A stretch of DNA of 64,000 nt from Mycetocola lacteus. GTDB lineage: Bacteria > Actinomycetota > Actinomycetes > Actinomycetales > Microbacteriaceae. Within the stretch, counting starts at the first letter, position 1. The number at the start of each line of letters is the position of its first letter. Under the pieces are notes generated by a model, which saw only the letters and a list, made by a program, of their open reading frames with translations, had not been told where the DNA came from and made no database searches. The translations under genes were made by a program, and so were the position numbers. The stretch lies in the NCBI RefSeq assembly GCF_003667575.1, contig NZ_RCUY01000013.1:29126-93125 (forward strand), read 5' to 3'. This document shows, one piece after another, positions 34,194 through 45,851 of this stretch.

Positions 34194-35638
34194 CGCTGCA
34201 CCTCCCTATCCGTCGGGTCGTCATTCGGGCGGGTGATGGCCTCCGGGATCAGGGTGACGCCGGTGCGCGGGGCGCTGTTTTCGGCGTCGGACACCGCGGG
34301 GGCCACGGTCTCGGCCTCGCCGGTGGCGGCGGCATCGGATTCCAGACGTTCGGTGCTGCGGAAGCGGATCCGGTCGATCCGGTGTCCGTCCATCCGCTCC
34401 ACCCGGAAGGTGCCGTGCTCGGCGGCGTACTCGTCGCCGATTGCCGGGACGCGTCCCAGCATCGCCATCAGGTAGCCGGCAACGGTCTCATAGGGGCCCT
34501 CTTCGGGCACCAGAATGCCGGTGCGCTCGCGCAGTTCGTCGGGGCGCAGGCTGCCCGGGAAGAGCACACCCTCCACCGAGTTCACCACGCCCGCGCTGGT
34601 GCGGTCGTGTTCGTCGGATACCTCACCGACGATTTCCTCGACCAGGTCTTCCAGGGTCGCGACGCCGGCGGTTCCGCCGTATTCGTCCACCACCACGGCC
34701 ATCTGCAGGCCACGGCCGCGCAGTTCGCCCAGCAGGAAGTCCAGGGGCATCGTCTCGGGAACACGCAGTACGTCAACCTGCAGGGCCGACACCGGCACGT
34801 CCGCGCGACGCTCGCGCGGAACGCCCACCGCGTGCTTGAGGTGGACGATGCCGACGATGTCATCGATATCGGTGTCGATCACCGGGAAGCGGGAGAATCC
34901 GGTCTCGCGGGCGAGATCCAGGACCGCCTGGGCAGGATCGGTGCGGGATGCGGCGACCACGCGCAGGCGCGGGGTCATCACATCGGAGGCGTCGTGAGCC
35001 GAGAAGCGCAGGGTGCGATCCAGCAGCGTCGCGGTGTCCTCTTCCAGGGTTCCCGCCCCCGCCGAACGGCGCAGCAGGCTGGAGAGCTCCTCGGCGGTTC
35101 TGGCTCCGGAGAGCTCCTCTTTGGGCTCAATGCCCACCGAGCGCAACACGCCGTTGGCGCTTCCGTTCAGGACTTGTACAGCGGGTCGAAAGATTGCGGT
35201 GAAGGCGGTCTGGAACGGCACCACAACCTTCGCGGTTGCCAGCGGCAACGCGAGGGCGAAGTTCTTGGGAACCAGTTCACCAATCACCATCGAGATCAGC
35301 GTGGCGATCACGATGGCCACCACACTCGAGATTGGCCCGATCGCGTCCTCGCTCACACCCCAGCTAATAAAGGGATCGGCGAGCAGCCGCGAAATACCGG
35401 GCTCCAGGGTGTAACCCGCGAGCAGCGTGGTGAGCGTAATGCCCAGCTGCGCGCTGGAGAGGTGTGTAGAAGTATGGCGCAGCGCGCCAATGGTGCGGGT
35501 GAGCTTTTGCTCACCACGGTCGCGTCGGGCCTCAAGATCGGAACGATCGAGGTTCACCAAGGCGAATTCGGAGGCAACGAAGAATCCGGTACCTACCGTC
35601 AGCAACAAACCGATGCCCAGCAGCACCCATTCCGACAT
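34190..35638 (-). CDS. CNNM/CBS/CorC-domain membrane protein, long form
   Basis: 482 residues: CNNM domain (GFFVASEFALVNLDRSDL, VIGELVPKNFALAL), two CBS domains (MTPRLRVVAASRT; DVLRVPETMPLDFLLGELRGRGLQ) and a C-terminal CorC_HlyC-like domain (~350-440, GSLRPDELRERTG). The acidic tail (~440-482) is low complexity. Probable divalent-cation transporter or regulator in the membrane. First gene of the two-gene unit with its short paralogue. The 280 bases to kgd contain the divergent promoters. Confidence 0.9.
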   Translation of the reverse strand: MSEWVLLGIGLLLTVGTGFFVASEFALVNLDRSDLEARRDRGEQKLTRTIGALRHTSTHLSSAQLGITLTTLLAGYTLEPGISRLLADPFISWGVSEDAIGPISSVVAIVIATLISMVIGELVPKNFALALPLATAKVVVPFQTAFTAIFRPAVQVLNGSANGVLRSVGIEPKEELSGARTAEELSSLLRRSAGAGTLEEDTATLLDRTLRFSAHDASDVMTPRLRVVAASRTDPAQAVLDLARETGFSRFPVIDTDIDDIVGIVHLKHAVGVPRERRADVPVSALQVDVLRVPETMPLDFLLGELRGRGLQMAVVVDEYGGTAGVATLEDLVEEIVGEVSDEHDRTSAGVVNSVEGVLFPGSLRPDELRERTGILVPEEGPYETVAGYLMAMLGRVPAIGDEYAAEHGTFRVERMDGHRIDRIRFRSTERLESDAAATGEAETVAPAVSDAENSAPRTGVTLIPEAITRPNDDPTDREVQR

Positions 35639-35921
35639 TTAGATCACCGCCGTGAGGGCGTGTCTATGTCGAAGGTGGCCGGGCATGAGAGATCGAGGAG
35701 GGTCATCCATTGTGCCAAATAGCATAACAAACCGCGCCGAACCCCGCACAAGAAAGTCCACAAAATGTCTGCGTGACAAGACCCATGACGGAATTCTCAC
35801 CTCACCGGGCCCGAACATTCCTGGAACATAAAAAAAGGTCTAGGCTTGTGCAGTAGATATGCAGCGTCGCAACCTACGTCGCTGAGTTCGCAAATGTCAC
35901 GGAGAGAGTGGTGGTCTGGCG

Positions 35922-38900
35922 GTGTCAAGCCAGTTGACCGGAGTCGGAGCCGGGGACGGTTCGTCCGGAGAGTTCGGTGCCAACGAGTGGTTGGTCGAAG
36001 AGCTTTACGAGAAATTTTTAGCGGATAAGAACTCGGTGGATGAGTCGTGGTGGCCCACGCTAGAGGCCTTCCACACGAGCCAACAAGCCGGGCAGACCGG
36101 AGCGGTCGGCGGTGGTGTCCCTGCGACATCAGCCCCCGCAACATCGGCTCCGGCGCAGCCGACCGGTGCGCAGCCGGCACCCCCGGCCCCCACCACCGGC
36201 GCGCAGCCGGTGGCACGCACCACCGCGCATCAGCCCAATGCAAACCCGATCCCCGCGCAGGCCCCGCGTCCGGCAAAGAAGCCCGACGCCGACGCCACCA
36301 GCCCCGCGGTGGAGCCCGCAGAGGACGTGGTCACGCCGCTCAAGGGTCTGGCCAAGACCCTCGCCAAGAACATGGATGCGTCGGTTGCGGTTCCCACCGC
36401 CACCAGCGTGCGCACCATCCCCGCCAAGCTGATGATCGACAACCGCATCGTCATCAACAACCATCTGGCCCGTGCCCGTGGTGGCAAGGTGTCCTTCACC
36501 CACCTGATCGGCTGGGCGCTGATTCAGGCGATCAAGGAGACCCCGAGCCAGAACGTCTACTACGCCGAGGTTGATGGCAAGCCGAGCGTTGTGGCTCCGG
36601 CACACATCAACCTGGGTATCGCAATCGACGTGCCCAAGCCCGATGGAACCCGCTCGCTCGTGGTTCCCTCGATCAAGGCCGCCGACACAATGAGCTTCAG
36701 CGAGTATCTCTCCGCGTATGAAGACCTCATCAAGCGCGGACGCAACAACAAGCTCACGATGGCCGACTATGCCGGCACCACGATCTCGCTGACCAACCCC
36801 GGCGGCATCGGCACCGTGCACTCGGTCCCGCGTCTGATGTCCGGCCAGGGCTGCATCATCGGTGCCGGTGCACTGGACTACCCGGCAGAGTTCCAGGGCT
36901 CCAGCCCCAAGACGCTGGTGGACCTGGGCATCGGCAAGACCATCACCCTGACCTCCACCTATGACCACCGCGTCATTCAGGGTGCGGGTTCGGGTGAGTT
37001 CCTCAAGCGTGTGCACGAGCTGCTGCTCGGTCAGCGTAACTTCTACGAGGACATCTTCGCCGCCCTGCGCATCCCCTATGACCCCATTCACTGGGCACCG
37101 GACATCTCGGTGGATGTCAGCGGATTCCTGAACAAGACCTCCCGGGTCCAGGAACTCGTCAACGCCTTCCGCGTGCGTGGACACCTGATGGCCGATGTGG
37201 ACCCGCTGGAATACGTCCAGCGTCGCCACCCCGACCTCGACATCTCCAGCCACGGCCTCACCTTCTGGGACCTGGACCGCGAGTTTGTCACCGGTGGCCT
37301 CGGCGGCACTCAGACAGCCAAGCTGCGCGACATCCTGGGCATCCTGCGCGACTCCTACTGCCGCACCATCGGTCTGGAGTACATGCACATCCAGGATCCG
37401 GCCCAGCGTCAGTGGATGCAGGACAAGGTCGAGCGTCCCTATGCCAAGCCGACGCGCGATGAGCAGCTGCGCATCCTCGGCAAGCTCAACGAGGCCGAAG
37501 CCTTCGAGACCTTCCTGCAGACCAAGTACGTGGGTCAGAAGCGCTTCAGCCTCGAGGGCGGCGAGTCGGTTATTCCGCTGCTCGATGCCATCCTGCAGGG
37601 TGCGGCCGAGGCAAACCTCGACGGCGCGGCCATCGGTATGGCCCACCGTGGACGCCTGAACGTCCTCACCAACATCGCCGGCAAGACCTACGGTCAGATT
37701 TTCCGCGAGTTTGAGGGACGCACCAACGAGAACATCTCCGGTTCCGGAGACGTCAAGTACCACCTGGGCACCGAGGGCACCTTCCACGGTGCCGGCGGGG
37801 AGCAGCTGCCGGTTTATCTGGCCGCCAACCCCTCGCACCTCGAGGCCGTCAACGGTGTCCTGGAGGGCATCGTGCGCGCCAAGCAGGACCGTCAGCCCAT
37901 CGGCACGTTCACCACGCTGCCGATCCTGGTGCACGGTGACGCAGCGATGGCCGGACAGGGTGTGGTCCTGGAGACCATGCAGATGTCCCAGCTGCGCGGC
38001 TACCGCACCGGTGGAACCATCCACGTGATCGTCAACAACCAGGTGGGCTTCACCACGACGCCGGGCGAGGGTCGTACCTCGACCTACTCGAGCGATGTGG
38101 CCAAGACCATCCAGGCACCGATCTGGCACGTCAACGGGGATGATCCCGAGGCCGTGGTCCGGGTGGCCGAGCTCGCATTCGAGTTCCGTCAGAAGTTCCA
38201 CAAGGACGTCGTGATCGACCTGATCTGCTACCGTCGTCGCGGTCACAACGAGGGCGATGACCCCTCGATGACCCAGCCGTTGATGTACAACCTGATCGAG
38301 GCCAAGCGCAGCGTTCGTAAGCTCTACACCGAGGGCCTGGTTGGCCGAGGCGACATCACCCAGGAGGAGTACGAGGCCGCCCACCGCGACTTCCAGGACC
38401 GCCTGGAACGCGCGTTCATGGAGACCCATGCAGCGCAGACCTCCTCCAACGTGCTGGTGCTGCCCACCGAGGGTGAGGGTGAGGACGACGGTTACACCGG
38501 CGAGCCCGCCTCGACCGGTGTCAGCGAGGCGCTGGTTCACCAGATCGGCGACGCGTTCAACAACAAGCCCGAGGGCTTCACCGTGCACCCCAAGCTGCAG
38601 CAGCTGCTGCAGAAGCGCCTGGATATGAGCCGCAACGGCAGCGTGGACTGGGGCTTTGGCGAGCTGCTCGCCCTGGGTTCACTGCTCATGGAGGGCACCC
38701 CGGTGCGCATGAGCGGTCAGGACAGCCGCCGCGGCACCTTCGTGCAGCGTCACGCGGTCCTGCACGACCGGGTGAGCGGCCAGGAGTGGCTGCCGCTGGC
38801 GAACCTCTCCGAGTCGCAGGCTCGATTCTGGATCTACGACTCGCTGCTCAGCGAGTACGCGGTGATGGGCTTCGAGTATGGCTACTCGGTTGAGCGTCCC

Positions 38901-39665
38901 GATGCCCTGGTGCTGTGGGAGGCACAGTTTGGTGATTTCGCCAACGGTGCGCAGACCATCATCGACGAGTTCATCTCCTCGGCCGAGCAGAAGTGGGGCC
39001 AGCGTTCCAGCGTTGTGCTGCTGCTGCCGCACGGATTCGAGGGTCAGGGACCGGACCACTCGTCCGCCCGGATCGAGCGCTTCCTGCAGCTCGCCGCCGA
39101 GAACAACATGACCGTTGCGCGTCCGTCGACCCCGGCCAGCTATTTCCACCTGCTGCGCCGTCAGGCCTACGCACGTCCGCGTCGTCCGCTGGTGGTCTTC
39201 ACGCCGAAGGCCATGCTGCGTCTGCGCGGTGCGACCAGCGAGATCAGCGATTTCACCTCGGGCAAGTTCGAGCCGGTTATCGACGACGCCAGGATCACCG
39301 ATCCCGCCGCCGTGACCCGGGTCCTGCTGCACGCCGGCAAGATCCACTGGGACCTGGCCGCCGAGCTGGCCAAGAACCCGGACGAGAAGATCGCCCTGGT
39401 GCGTCTGGAGCAGTACTACCCGCTGCCCGGCCACGAGCTGACTGCGGTCGCCGAGCGCTACCCCAACGCCGAGCTGGTGTGGGTGCAGGATGAGCCGGAG
39501 AACCAGGGTGCTTGGCCGTTCATCGCCCTGGAGACCCGCAAGCTGCTGCCCGAGCGTCGCGTTCGCGTGATCTCGCGTCGCGCCTCGGCCTCCCCCGCTA
39601 CCGGGTCGGCCAAGCGTCACGCCGCCGAGCAGACGGCGATCATCACCCGCGCACTCGAGCAGTAG
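35922..39665 (+). CDS. kgd: Multifunctional 2-oxoglutarate dehydrogenase E1/E2 (Kgd/OdhA)
   Basis: 1247-residue TCA-cycle enzyme of the actinobacterial fused type. The short N-terminal segment GEFGANEWLVEELYEKFLAD is like E1. A Pro/Ala-rich linker (~50-130) and an E2 succinyltransferase catalytic domain (~140-370, His in TYDHRVIQGAGSGEFL) follow, then the thiamine-diphosphate E1 (~400-1247; HRGRLNVL, GDAAMAGQGVV). There is no lipoyl domain; in this type the lipoyl group is provided by the pyruvate complex E2. GTG 35922 follows GGAGAGAG. In relatives an FHA protein (OdhI/GarA) inhibits it; none is encoded here. Confidence 0.96.
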   Translation: MSSQLTGVGAGDGSSGEFGANEWLVEELYEKFLADKNSVDESWWPTLEAFHTSQQAGQTGAVGGGVPATSAPATSAPAQPTGAQPAPPAPTTGAQPVARTTAHQPNANPIPAQAPRPAKKPDADATSPAVEPAEDVVTPLKGLAKTLAKNMDASVAVPTATSVRTIPAKLMIDNRIVINNHLARARGGKVSFTHLIGWALIQAIKETPSQNVYYAEVDGKPSVVAPAHINLGIAIDVPKPDGTRSLVVPSIKAADTMSFSEYLSAYEDLIKRGRNNKLTMADYAGTTISLTNPGGIGTVHSVPRLMSGQGCIIGAGALDYPAEFQGSSPKTLVDLGIGKTITLTSTYDHRVIQGAGSGEFLKRVHELLLGQRNFYEDIFAALRIPYDPIHWAPDISVDVSGFLNKTSRVQELVNAFRVRGHLMADVDPLEYVQRRHPDLDISSHGLTFWDLDREFVTGGLGGTQTAKLRDILGILRDSYCRTIGLEYMHIQDPAQRQWMQDKVERPYAKPTRDEQLRILGKLNEAEAFETFLQTKYVGQKRFSLEGGESVIPLLDAILQGAAEANLDGAAIGMAHRGRLNVLTNIAGKTYGQIFREFEGRTNENISGSGDVKYHLGTEGTFHGAGGEQLPVYLAANPSHLEAVNGVLEGIVRAKQDRQPIGTFTTLPILVHGDAAMAGQGVVLETMQMSQLRGYRTGGTIHVIVNNQVGFTTTPGEGRTSTYSSDVAKTIQAPIWHVNGDDPEAVVRVAELAFEFRQKFHKDVVIDLICYRRRGHNEGDDPSMTQPLMYNLIEAKRSVRKLYTEGLVGRGDITQEEYEAAHRDFQDRLERAFMETHAAQTSSNVLVLPTEGEGEDDGYTGEPASTGVSEALVHQIGDAFNNKPEGFTVHPKLQQLLQKRLDMSRNGSVDWGFGELLALGSLLMEGTPVRMSGQDSRRGTFVQRHAVLHDRVSGQEWLPLANLSESQARFWIYDSLLSEYAVMGFEYGYSVERPDALVLWEAQFGDFANGAQTIIDEFISSAEQKWGQRSSVVLLLPHGFEGQGPDHSSARIERFLQLAAENNMTVARPSTPASYFHLLRRQAYARPRRPLVVFTPKAMLRLRGATSEISDFTSGKFEPVIDDARITDPAAVTRVLLHAGKIHWDLAAELAKNPDEKIALVRLEQYYPLPGHELTAVAERYPNAELVWVQDEPENQGAWPFIALETRKLLPERRVRVISRRASASPATGSAKRHAAEQTAIITRALEQ

Positions 39666-39673
39666 GCTCGCGC

Positions 39674-39712
39674 ACACGAACGGCCCGTCGGTTTCCGGCG
39701 GGCCGTTTGTGT
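39674..39712 (+). terminator. Terminator after kgd
   Basis: AACGGCCCGTCGG-TTT-CCGGCGGGCCGTT hairpin with one wobble pair, extended by ACACG / TGTGT flanks and ending TTTGTGTTG. Confidence 0.85.
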
Positions 39713-39759
39713 TGCGCCCTGTGTCGGGGCGCGTCGGCGCCCGCGGCTAGGCTGGGCGC

Positions 39760-40545
39760 ATGCATGCGATTGAACGTGGCGCGGGCACACCGCTGATTCT
39801 GCTGCACGGATTCGGGGTGGATCACCGCAGTCTGCTGCCGCTGGACCCGGTATTTGAGCGGGCAGGCGGCTGGCGTCGCCTCTACCTGGATCTACCCGGC
39901 ACCGCCGGCACCCCGGTGGGCGAGGTGCGCAGCACCGCGGACATGGTGGACGCCGTGGCCGCCGAGATCACCGCACGGATCGGTTCGGAGCCGTTTGCGC
40001 TGCTGGGGTACTCGTTTGGCGGGATGATCGCCCGCGCGATCGCGCACCGCCTCCGCGATCGGGTGATCGGCCTGGCCACGGTGGTGGGCGTGGTGGTCTC
40101 CCGGCATGAGGTGCGCGATGTGCCCGAGCCGACCGTGCTGCGCCACGACCCCGAGGCTCTCGCCCTCGCCGGGGATGCGGCCTCCGCCTACGCCGAGCTG
40201 GCGGTGGTGCAGAGCCCCGAAAACGTGCGCGCCTTCCTCGACCACGTGCAGCCGGGCCTCGCCTCGGTCGATCCGATCGGCCTGGGCCGGATCGCCGCCC
40301 GCTATACACTGCCGATCGAGCCCGAGGCGGCCTCCCCCGAGCCCTGGACGCGGCCGGCGCTGTTCCTCACCGCCCGGCAGGACAACGTGGTGGGCTATCG
40401 GGACACCTGGGCAACCCTCGACCACTATCCCCGCGCGACCTTTGTCGCCCTGGACGCCGCGGGCCACAACGTCCACCTCGACCGGCCAGAGCTCACCGCG
40501 GCTCTGCTCGACGACTGGGCGGCCCGGGTGCGCGCCGAGCGCTAG
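39760..40545 (+). CDS. Alpha/beta hydrolase
   Basis: 261 residues with oxyanion HGFGVDHRSL at residue ~18, nucleophile elbow LLGYSFGGMIARAI (Ser ~88) and catalytic His in DAAGHNVHLDRP near the C-terminus. Generic serine-hydrolase fold; the substrate is not predictable. ATG 39760 follows the kgd terminator by 48 bases, and its promoter should lie in or near that gap. Alternatives include lipase, esterase or a proline-iminopeptidase-like enzyme. Confidence 0.83.
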   Translation: MHAIERGAGTPLILLHGFGVDHRSLLPLDPVFERAGGWRRLYLDLPGTAGTPVGEVRSTADMVDAVAAEITARIGSEPFALLGYSFGGMIARAIAHRLRDRVIGLATVVGVVVSRHEVRDVPEPTVLRHDPEALALAGDAASAYAELAVVQSPENVRAFLDHVQPGLASVDPIGLGRIAARYTLPIEPEAASPEPWTRPALFLTARQDNVVGYRDTWATLDHYPRATFVALDAAGHNVHLDRPELTAALLDDWAARVRAER

Positions 40546-40678
40546 TGAGACATTGAGGACAACGCCACGGCTGCCCACCTGTGCGATTGCTGAACTTCCA
40601 AGGCGGTGCTTGTCGGGGCGCGATGGGCGGCGTAGCGTGCCCTCAACGGTCACTTACTAGGAATCGGGGGATTCTCTC

Positions 40679-40729
40679 ATGACCATTCAGCTCCCTTCTC
40701 TGCACCCAGGTCTGGGTCCTCGGCGATGA
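40679..40729 (+). CDS. 16-residue leader ORF coupled to small membrane protein
   Basis: ATG 40679 follows GGGGGATTCTCTC and encodes MTIQLPSLHPGLGPRR. Its TGA (40727-40729) overlaps the ATG (40726) of the next frame. The downstream start has no strong ribosome site of its own, so coupling from this leader is likely. It could also be a frameshifted original N-terminus. Confidence 0.4.
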   Translation: MTIQLPSLHPGLGPRR

Positions 40730-41094
40730 GGGAAACGAGCTGGCGCTCGATCGATGCGCCGCCCGAGATCCCCGCCCCTCCGCGTCCGCCGGGGTCGATT
40801 ACCGCTGGTTTTCTCACCGGGCTCGGCGGTTTCCTCGGTTCCCGCAGTCCCATCCTGCCGACCGTGGTGTTTGCGCTCATCATGCTCTCGAGCTCGCTTG
40901 CGTCTTTGTGGCTGACCGGCAACAGCGTCCCGGGCGTTCCGATCGGCCTGGTGCTCGCCTGGGGGTTCCTCGCACTGTACCCGCGCATCAGAAAACGGGA
41001 TCAGGCGCTCATCGAACGCCGAGACCGCGAACGGGATCAGGCCGACCGGGTGGACCGTAACTCGGTCGAACCGAAGCCTCCCGTCGTTCCCTAA
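40726..41094 (+). CDS. Small two-segment membrane protein of unknown function
   Basis: 122 residues: a Pro-rich N-terminal tail (PPEIPAPPRPPGS), two hydrophobic segments (ILPTVVFALIMLSSSLASLW; VPGIGLVLAW-like stretch ~75-90), then a highly charged tail RIRKRDQALIERRDRERDQ. No family recognised. It begins at an ATGA overlap with a 16-codon leader. A strong terminator follows immediately. Confidence 0.55.
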   Translation: MRETSWRSIDAPPEIPAPPRPPGSITAGFLTGLGGFLGSRSPILPTVVFALIMLSSSLASLWLTGNSVPGVPIGLVLAWGFLALYPRIRKRDQALIERRDRERDQADRVDRNSVEPKPPVVP

Positions 41095-41109
41095 CCGCCG
41101 CATAACAGC

Positions 41110-41143
41110 AACGCGCCGGACCCCGCATCGGGTCCGGCGCGTT
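41110..41143. terminator. Terminator between small membrane gene and ROK kinase
   Basis: AACGCGCCGGACCC / GGGTCCGGCGCGTT, 14-bp perfect stem with a 6-base loop, followed by CTTGTGTGTGG. It is placed between convergent genes. Confidence 0.85.
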
Positions 41144-41166
41144 CTTGTGTGTGGAGAGAGGTGAGG

Positions 41167-42143
41167 CTAGCCGGCGACGGGTGCGGCCACGAGGGCGCGG
41201 GCGCTGCTGGCGGCCCCCAGCGCGACCGCGTGTGAGCCCAGCTCGGCGCGGCTGATCACCAGGGTGCGGCCGCTGACCGGCGGGTGCTCGGCGAGGTAGG
41301 TGCGGATGCCCGGTTCGATCAGGTCCCAGGCGCCGCTCACCCCGCCGCCCACGACGAGGTGACCGAGGTCAAGGGTGGCCGCCAGGGTCACCGCGGCCTG
41401 GCCGATCATCAGCCCGGCCTCGGCAAACACGTTGGCCGCCGCGCCATCGCCCGCGCGGGCACGGGCGGCCAGGGCTGCACCGTCGCCCACCGGCAGATCC
41501 GCGGCGCTCTGCCCGGCGCGGGCTCGGTAGCGGCGCTCGATCGAGCGTCCCGAGGCGATCGACTCCAGGTGCGCCGACTGCCCACACGTGCACGGCTCCT
41601 CACCGTGCCCGGGCACCACGTAGCTCGGGCTGTGCCCCAGCTCACCGGCGGCACCCTCGGGTCCCTCCCAGAGCGCCCCATCGAGATAGATCGCGCCACC
41701 CACGCCTGTGCCCAGGGTGATCCCGGCCACGTTATCCAGCCCACGAGCAGCCCCGAAGGACAGCTCGCCCAGCAGGAACGCGTTCACGTCGTTGACCAGC
41801 GAGTTGGGGATGCCCAGCTCGCGGTCCAGGTGCGCGCCCACGCTGTAGCCCGCCCAGCCCGCAAACGAGGCGCTGGCCGCCACGATGCGCCGAGTCTGAG
41901 GATCCACAACCCCGGCCGCACCGATGCCCACCGACGCCGGGGACAACCCGGTCTCGGCGCTCAGCTCGGCAATCAGGTCCACCGCGAGCTGCACCATCGC
42001 CTCGCCACTCACCAGCGCGGGGGTTACCCCGCCACGCTCGGCGACCACGCGGCCGTGCTCATCCACAAAAACCACCAGGGTGGAGGTGCCGCCAATGTCG
42101 ACACCCGCAACCACGTTTTCCCCCGAGGCGGCTACGGCAGCGC

Positions 42144-42147
<4 letters not shown>
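41167..42147 (-). CDS. ROK-family sugar kinase
   Basis: 326 residues. N-terminal ATP motif VVAGVDIGGTSTLVVFVD, catalytic Asp region NSLVNDVNAFLLGE and GITLGTGVGGAIYLDG follow the ROK pattern. The zinc site reads PCTCGQSAHLESIASG: the first two Cys are present, but the usual GC pair after CxCGxx is AH, so one zinc ligand appears replaced. Likely phosphorylates glucose, N-acetylglucosamine or a related sugar. It is the last gene of the transporter operon; its start overlaps the ATPase gene stop (ATGA at 42144). Confidence 0.85.
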
Positions 42148-43927
<1,780 letters not shown>

Positions 43928-43931
<4 letters not shown>

Positions 43932-44830
43932 TTGAGTCGTCCCTTCACGTCGAAGTAGTCGCGCAGACCGTCACCGATGCAGTTGAACGCAACCACAACC
44001 AGGACGATGCAGAATCCGGCGGGCAGGATCAGCCACCAGGCGCCGCCGTAGGTGTAGGAGATACCGCTGGTGAGCATCGCTCCCCAGTCGGTCGCGGGCT
44101 TTTGCACACCCATGCCCAGGAAGGAGATGTAGGCAACCAGCAGGATCGCGTCAGCCACCTGGAAGGTCGCGTTGACGATGATGGTGCCCACCGAATTGGG
44201 GATGATGTGGCGGGTGATTGCGCGGGAGTGGGTGCCACCCATCGCCCGGATCGCCAGCACGTATTCGCGGGACTTCAGCGAGATCGACTCGGCCCGCACC
44301 AGACGGGCGGGTACCAGCCAGGAGACCAGGCCGATGACCAGGATCATCAGCGGGACACTCGGCCGGGCGATGGTTGAGATGATCAGCAGCAGGAAAGTCG
44401 CGGGGATCGCGATACCGGCGTCCACGATGCGCATCATGACCGAGTCGACCCAGCCGCCGACGTATCCGGCGATGGCACCCCAGAAGGAACCGATCAGGGT
44501 GGCCAGCACACCGGCGGCCAGACCGATGATGATCGAGGTCTGACCGGCGATCATCAGCCGGCCCAGCACGTCATATCCCACGTCATCCGTGCCGAGCAGG
44601 TGACCCCGCTCGCCGGGACGCAGCGAGGCTTCGGAAAGGTTCGTGTGCACCTGGTCGGTCTGATAGAACAGCGGACCGAGGAAGCAGAAGATCAGGAACA
44701 GCACCAGGACGATCAGTCCGAAGACGGCCAACCGGTTCGAGGTGAAGCGGGCGAGGGCCCGGCGTCCGGGCTTCGCGGTGCGCGGCTGCGGCGCGGGGGT
44801 CGCGGCCGGGGTTGCGGTGACGTCGCTCAT
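43928..44830 (-). CDS. Oligopeptide-type ABC permease (DppC-like)
   Basis: 300 residues, six membrane segments, with a short N-terminal extension (PAATPAPQPRTAKPGRRALAR) and the LGTDDVGYDVLGRLMIAGQ loop typical of the DppC/OppC subunits. The EAA-loop (YVLAIRAMGGTHSRAITRHI) contacts the ATPase. It overlaps the next gene by ATGA and follows the DppB gene with an ATGA overlap, so the operon is translationally coupled throughout. Confidence 0.92.
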
Positions 44831-45822
44831 GCGAGTTCCCCTCTGGTTCGTGGGTCAAGCAGTGCCTGGATGAGGTCGGCGAGCAGCGAGCCCACCACGG
44901 TGGCGATCGCGATGATCAGCACACAGCCCAGCAGCACGGGGTAGTCCGAGGTCTGGGCGGCGGTCCAGAACAGCAGGCCCATTCCCGGATAGTTGAAGAG
45001 GGATTCGACCACGATCATGCCGCCGAACATCACCGGCAGGTAGTAGCCGAGCATCGCGATGACCGGGGTCAGCGAGTTACGAACCACGTGCCGGGTCACA
45101 ACCACGGTGACCGAGGTGCCCTTGGCGCGGGCGGTGCGGACGTAGTCCTCGGAGAGGTTGTCGATCGTGGCCGAGCGCATGTAGCGCGAGAAGGTCGCGA
45201 TAATACCCAGCGCCATGGTCAGCACCGGCAGCACGAGCCCCGCCGGATTGGCGAGCACCTCGCCGACGGTCGAGCCCTGTGGGGCCTGGGCGGGGAACCA
45301 GCGCAGCCACTGGCTGAACACGATCACCAGGATCAGGCCCAGGAAGAAGGAGGGCGTGGAGTAGATCACAAAGTTCCACGCTGTGAGGGCCACATCGCCG
45401 ATCTTGCCGCGGCGGGTGGCCTGGTAGATACCCATCGGGATGGCCACGATCAGGGCGACGATCATGCCGATCAGGGCGAGGGCCATGGTCTTGGGCAGGC
45501 GCTGACCGATCGCCACCGAGACCGGCTTATTCAGGGTGAACGAGGCCCCGAGGTCTCCGTGCAGCAGCTGCCACAGGAAGTTCAGGTACTGCTGCCACAG
45601 GGGCAGATCGAAACCGTTTTTGTGGTTGAAGGCGTCGATCTGCTCCTGTGTGGCCTGCATACCCAGGACCCCGAGTGCGGGGCCCTGGGGCAGGGCCAGG
45701 TGTAACAGTGAAAACACGATGAGCGTGACGATCAGGATCACGATCACGGATTGGAATATCCGTCGCGCGAGGAACGTACCGATGTTTCCCCGTGGTCGCT
45801 TGGTTTTTGTCAGTGTGCTCAT
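44827..45822 (-). CDS. Oligopeptide-type ABC permease (DppB-like)
   Basis: 331 residues with a basic N-terminus (TKTKRPRGNIGTFLARRI), six membrane segments and the DppB-type long periplasm-side loop after the first segment (GVLGMQATQEQIDAFNHKNG). The EAA-loop reads YVRTARAKGTSVTVVVTRHV. It forms the permease pair with the DppC-like protein. The start lies 29 bases after the binding-protein stop, the only non-overlapping junction in this operon. Confidence 0.92.
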   Translation of the reverse strand: MSTLTKTKRPRGNIGTFLARRIFQSVIVILIVTLIVFSLLHLALPQGPALGVLGMQATQEQIDAFNHKNGFDLPLWQQYLNFLWQLLHGDLGASFTLNKPVSVAIGQRLPKTMALALIGMIVALIVAIPMGIYQATRRGKIGDVALTAWNFVIYSTPSFFLGLILVIVFSQWLRWFPAQAPQGSTVGEVLANPAGLVLPVLTMALGIIATFSRYMRSATIDNLSEDYVRTARAKGTSVTVVVTRHVVRNSLTPVIAMLGYYLPVMFGGMIVVESLFNYPGMGLLFWTAAQTSDYPVLLGCVLIIAIATVVGSLLADLIQALLDPRTRGELA

Positions 45823-45851
45823 GGTGCTTCCGTTAGAGGGGTGTTATCCGA

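Noticed and set aside
36129..38588. 819-codon minus-strand frame antisense to kgd
   Set aside because: Antisense shadow; kgd motifs on the plus strand are unambiguous.
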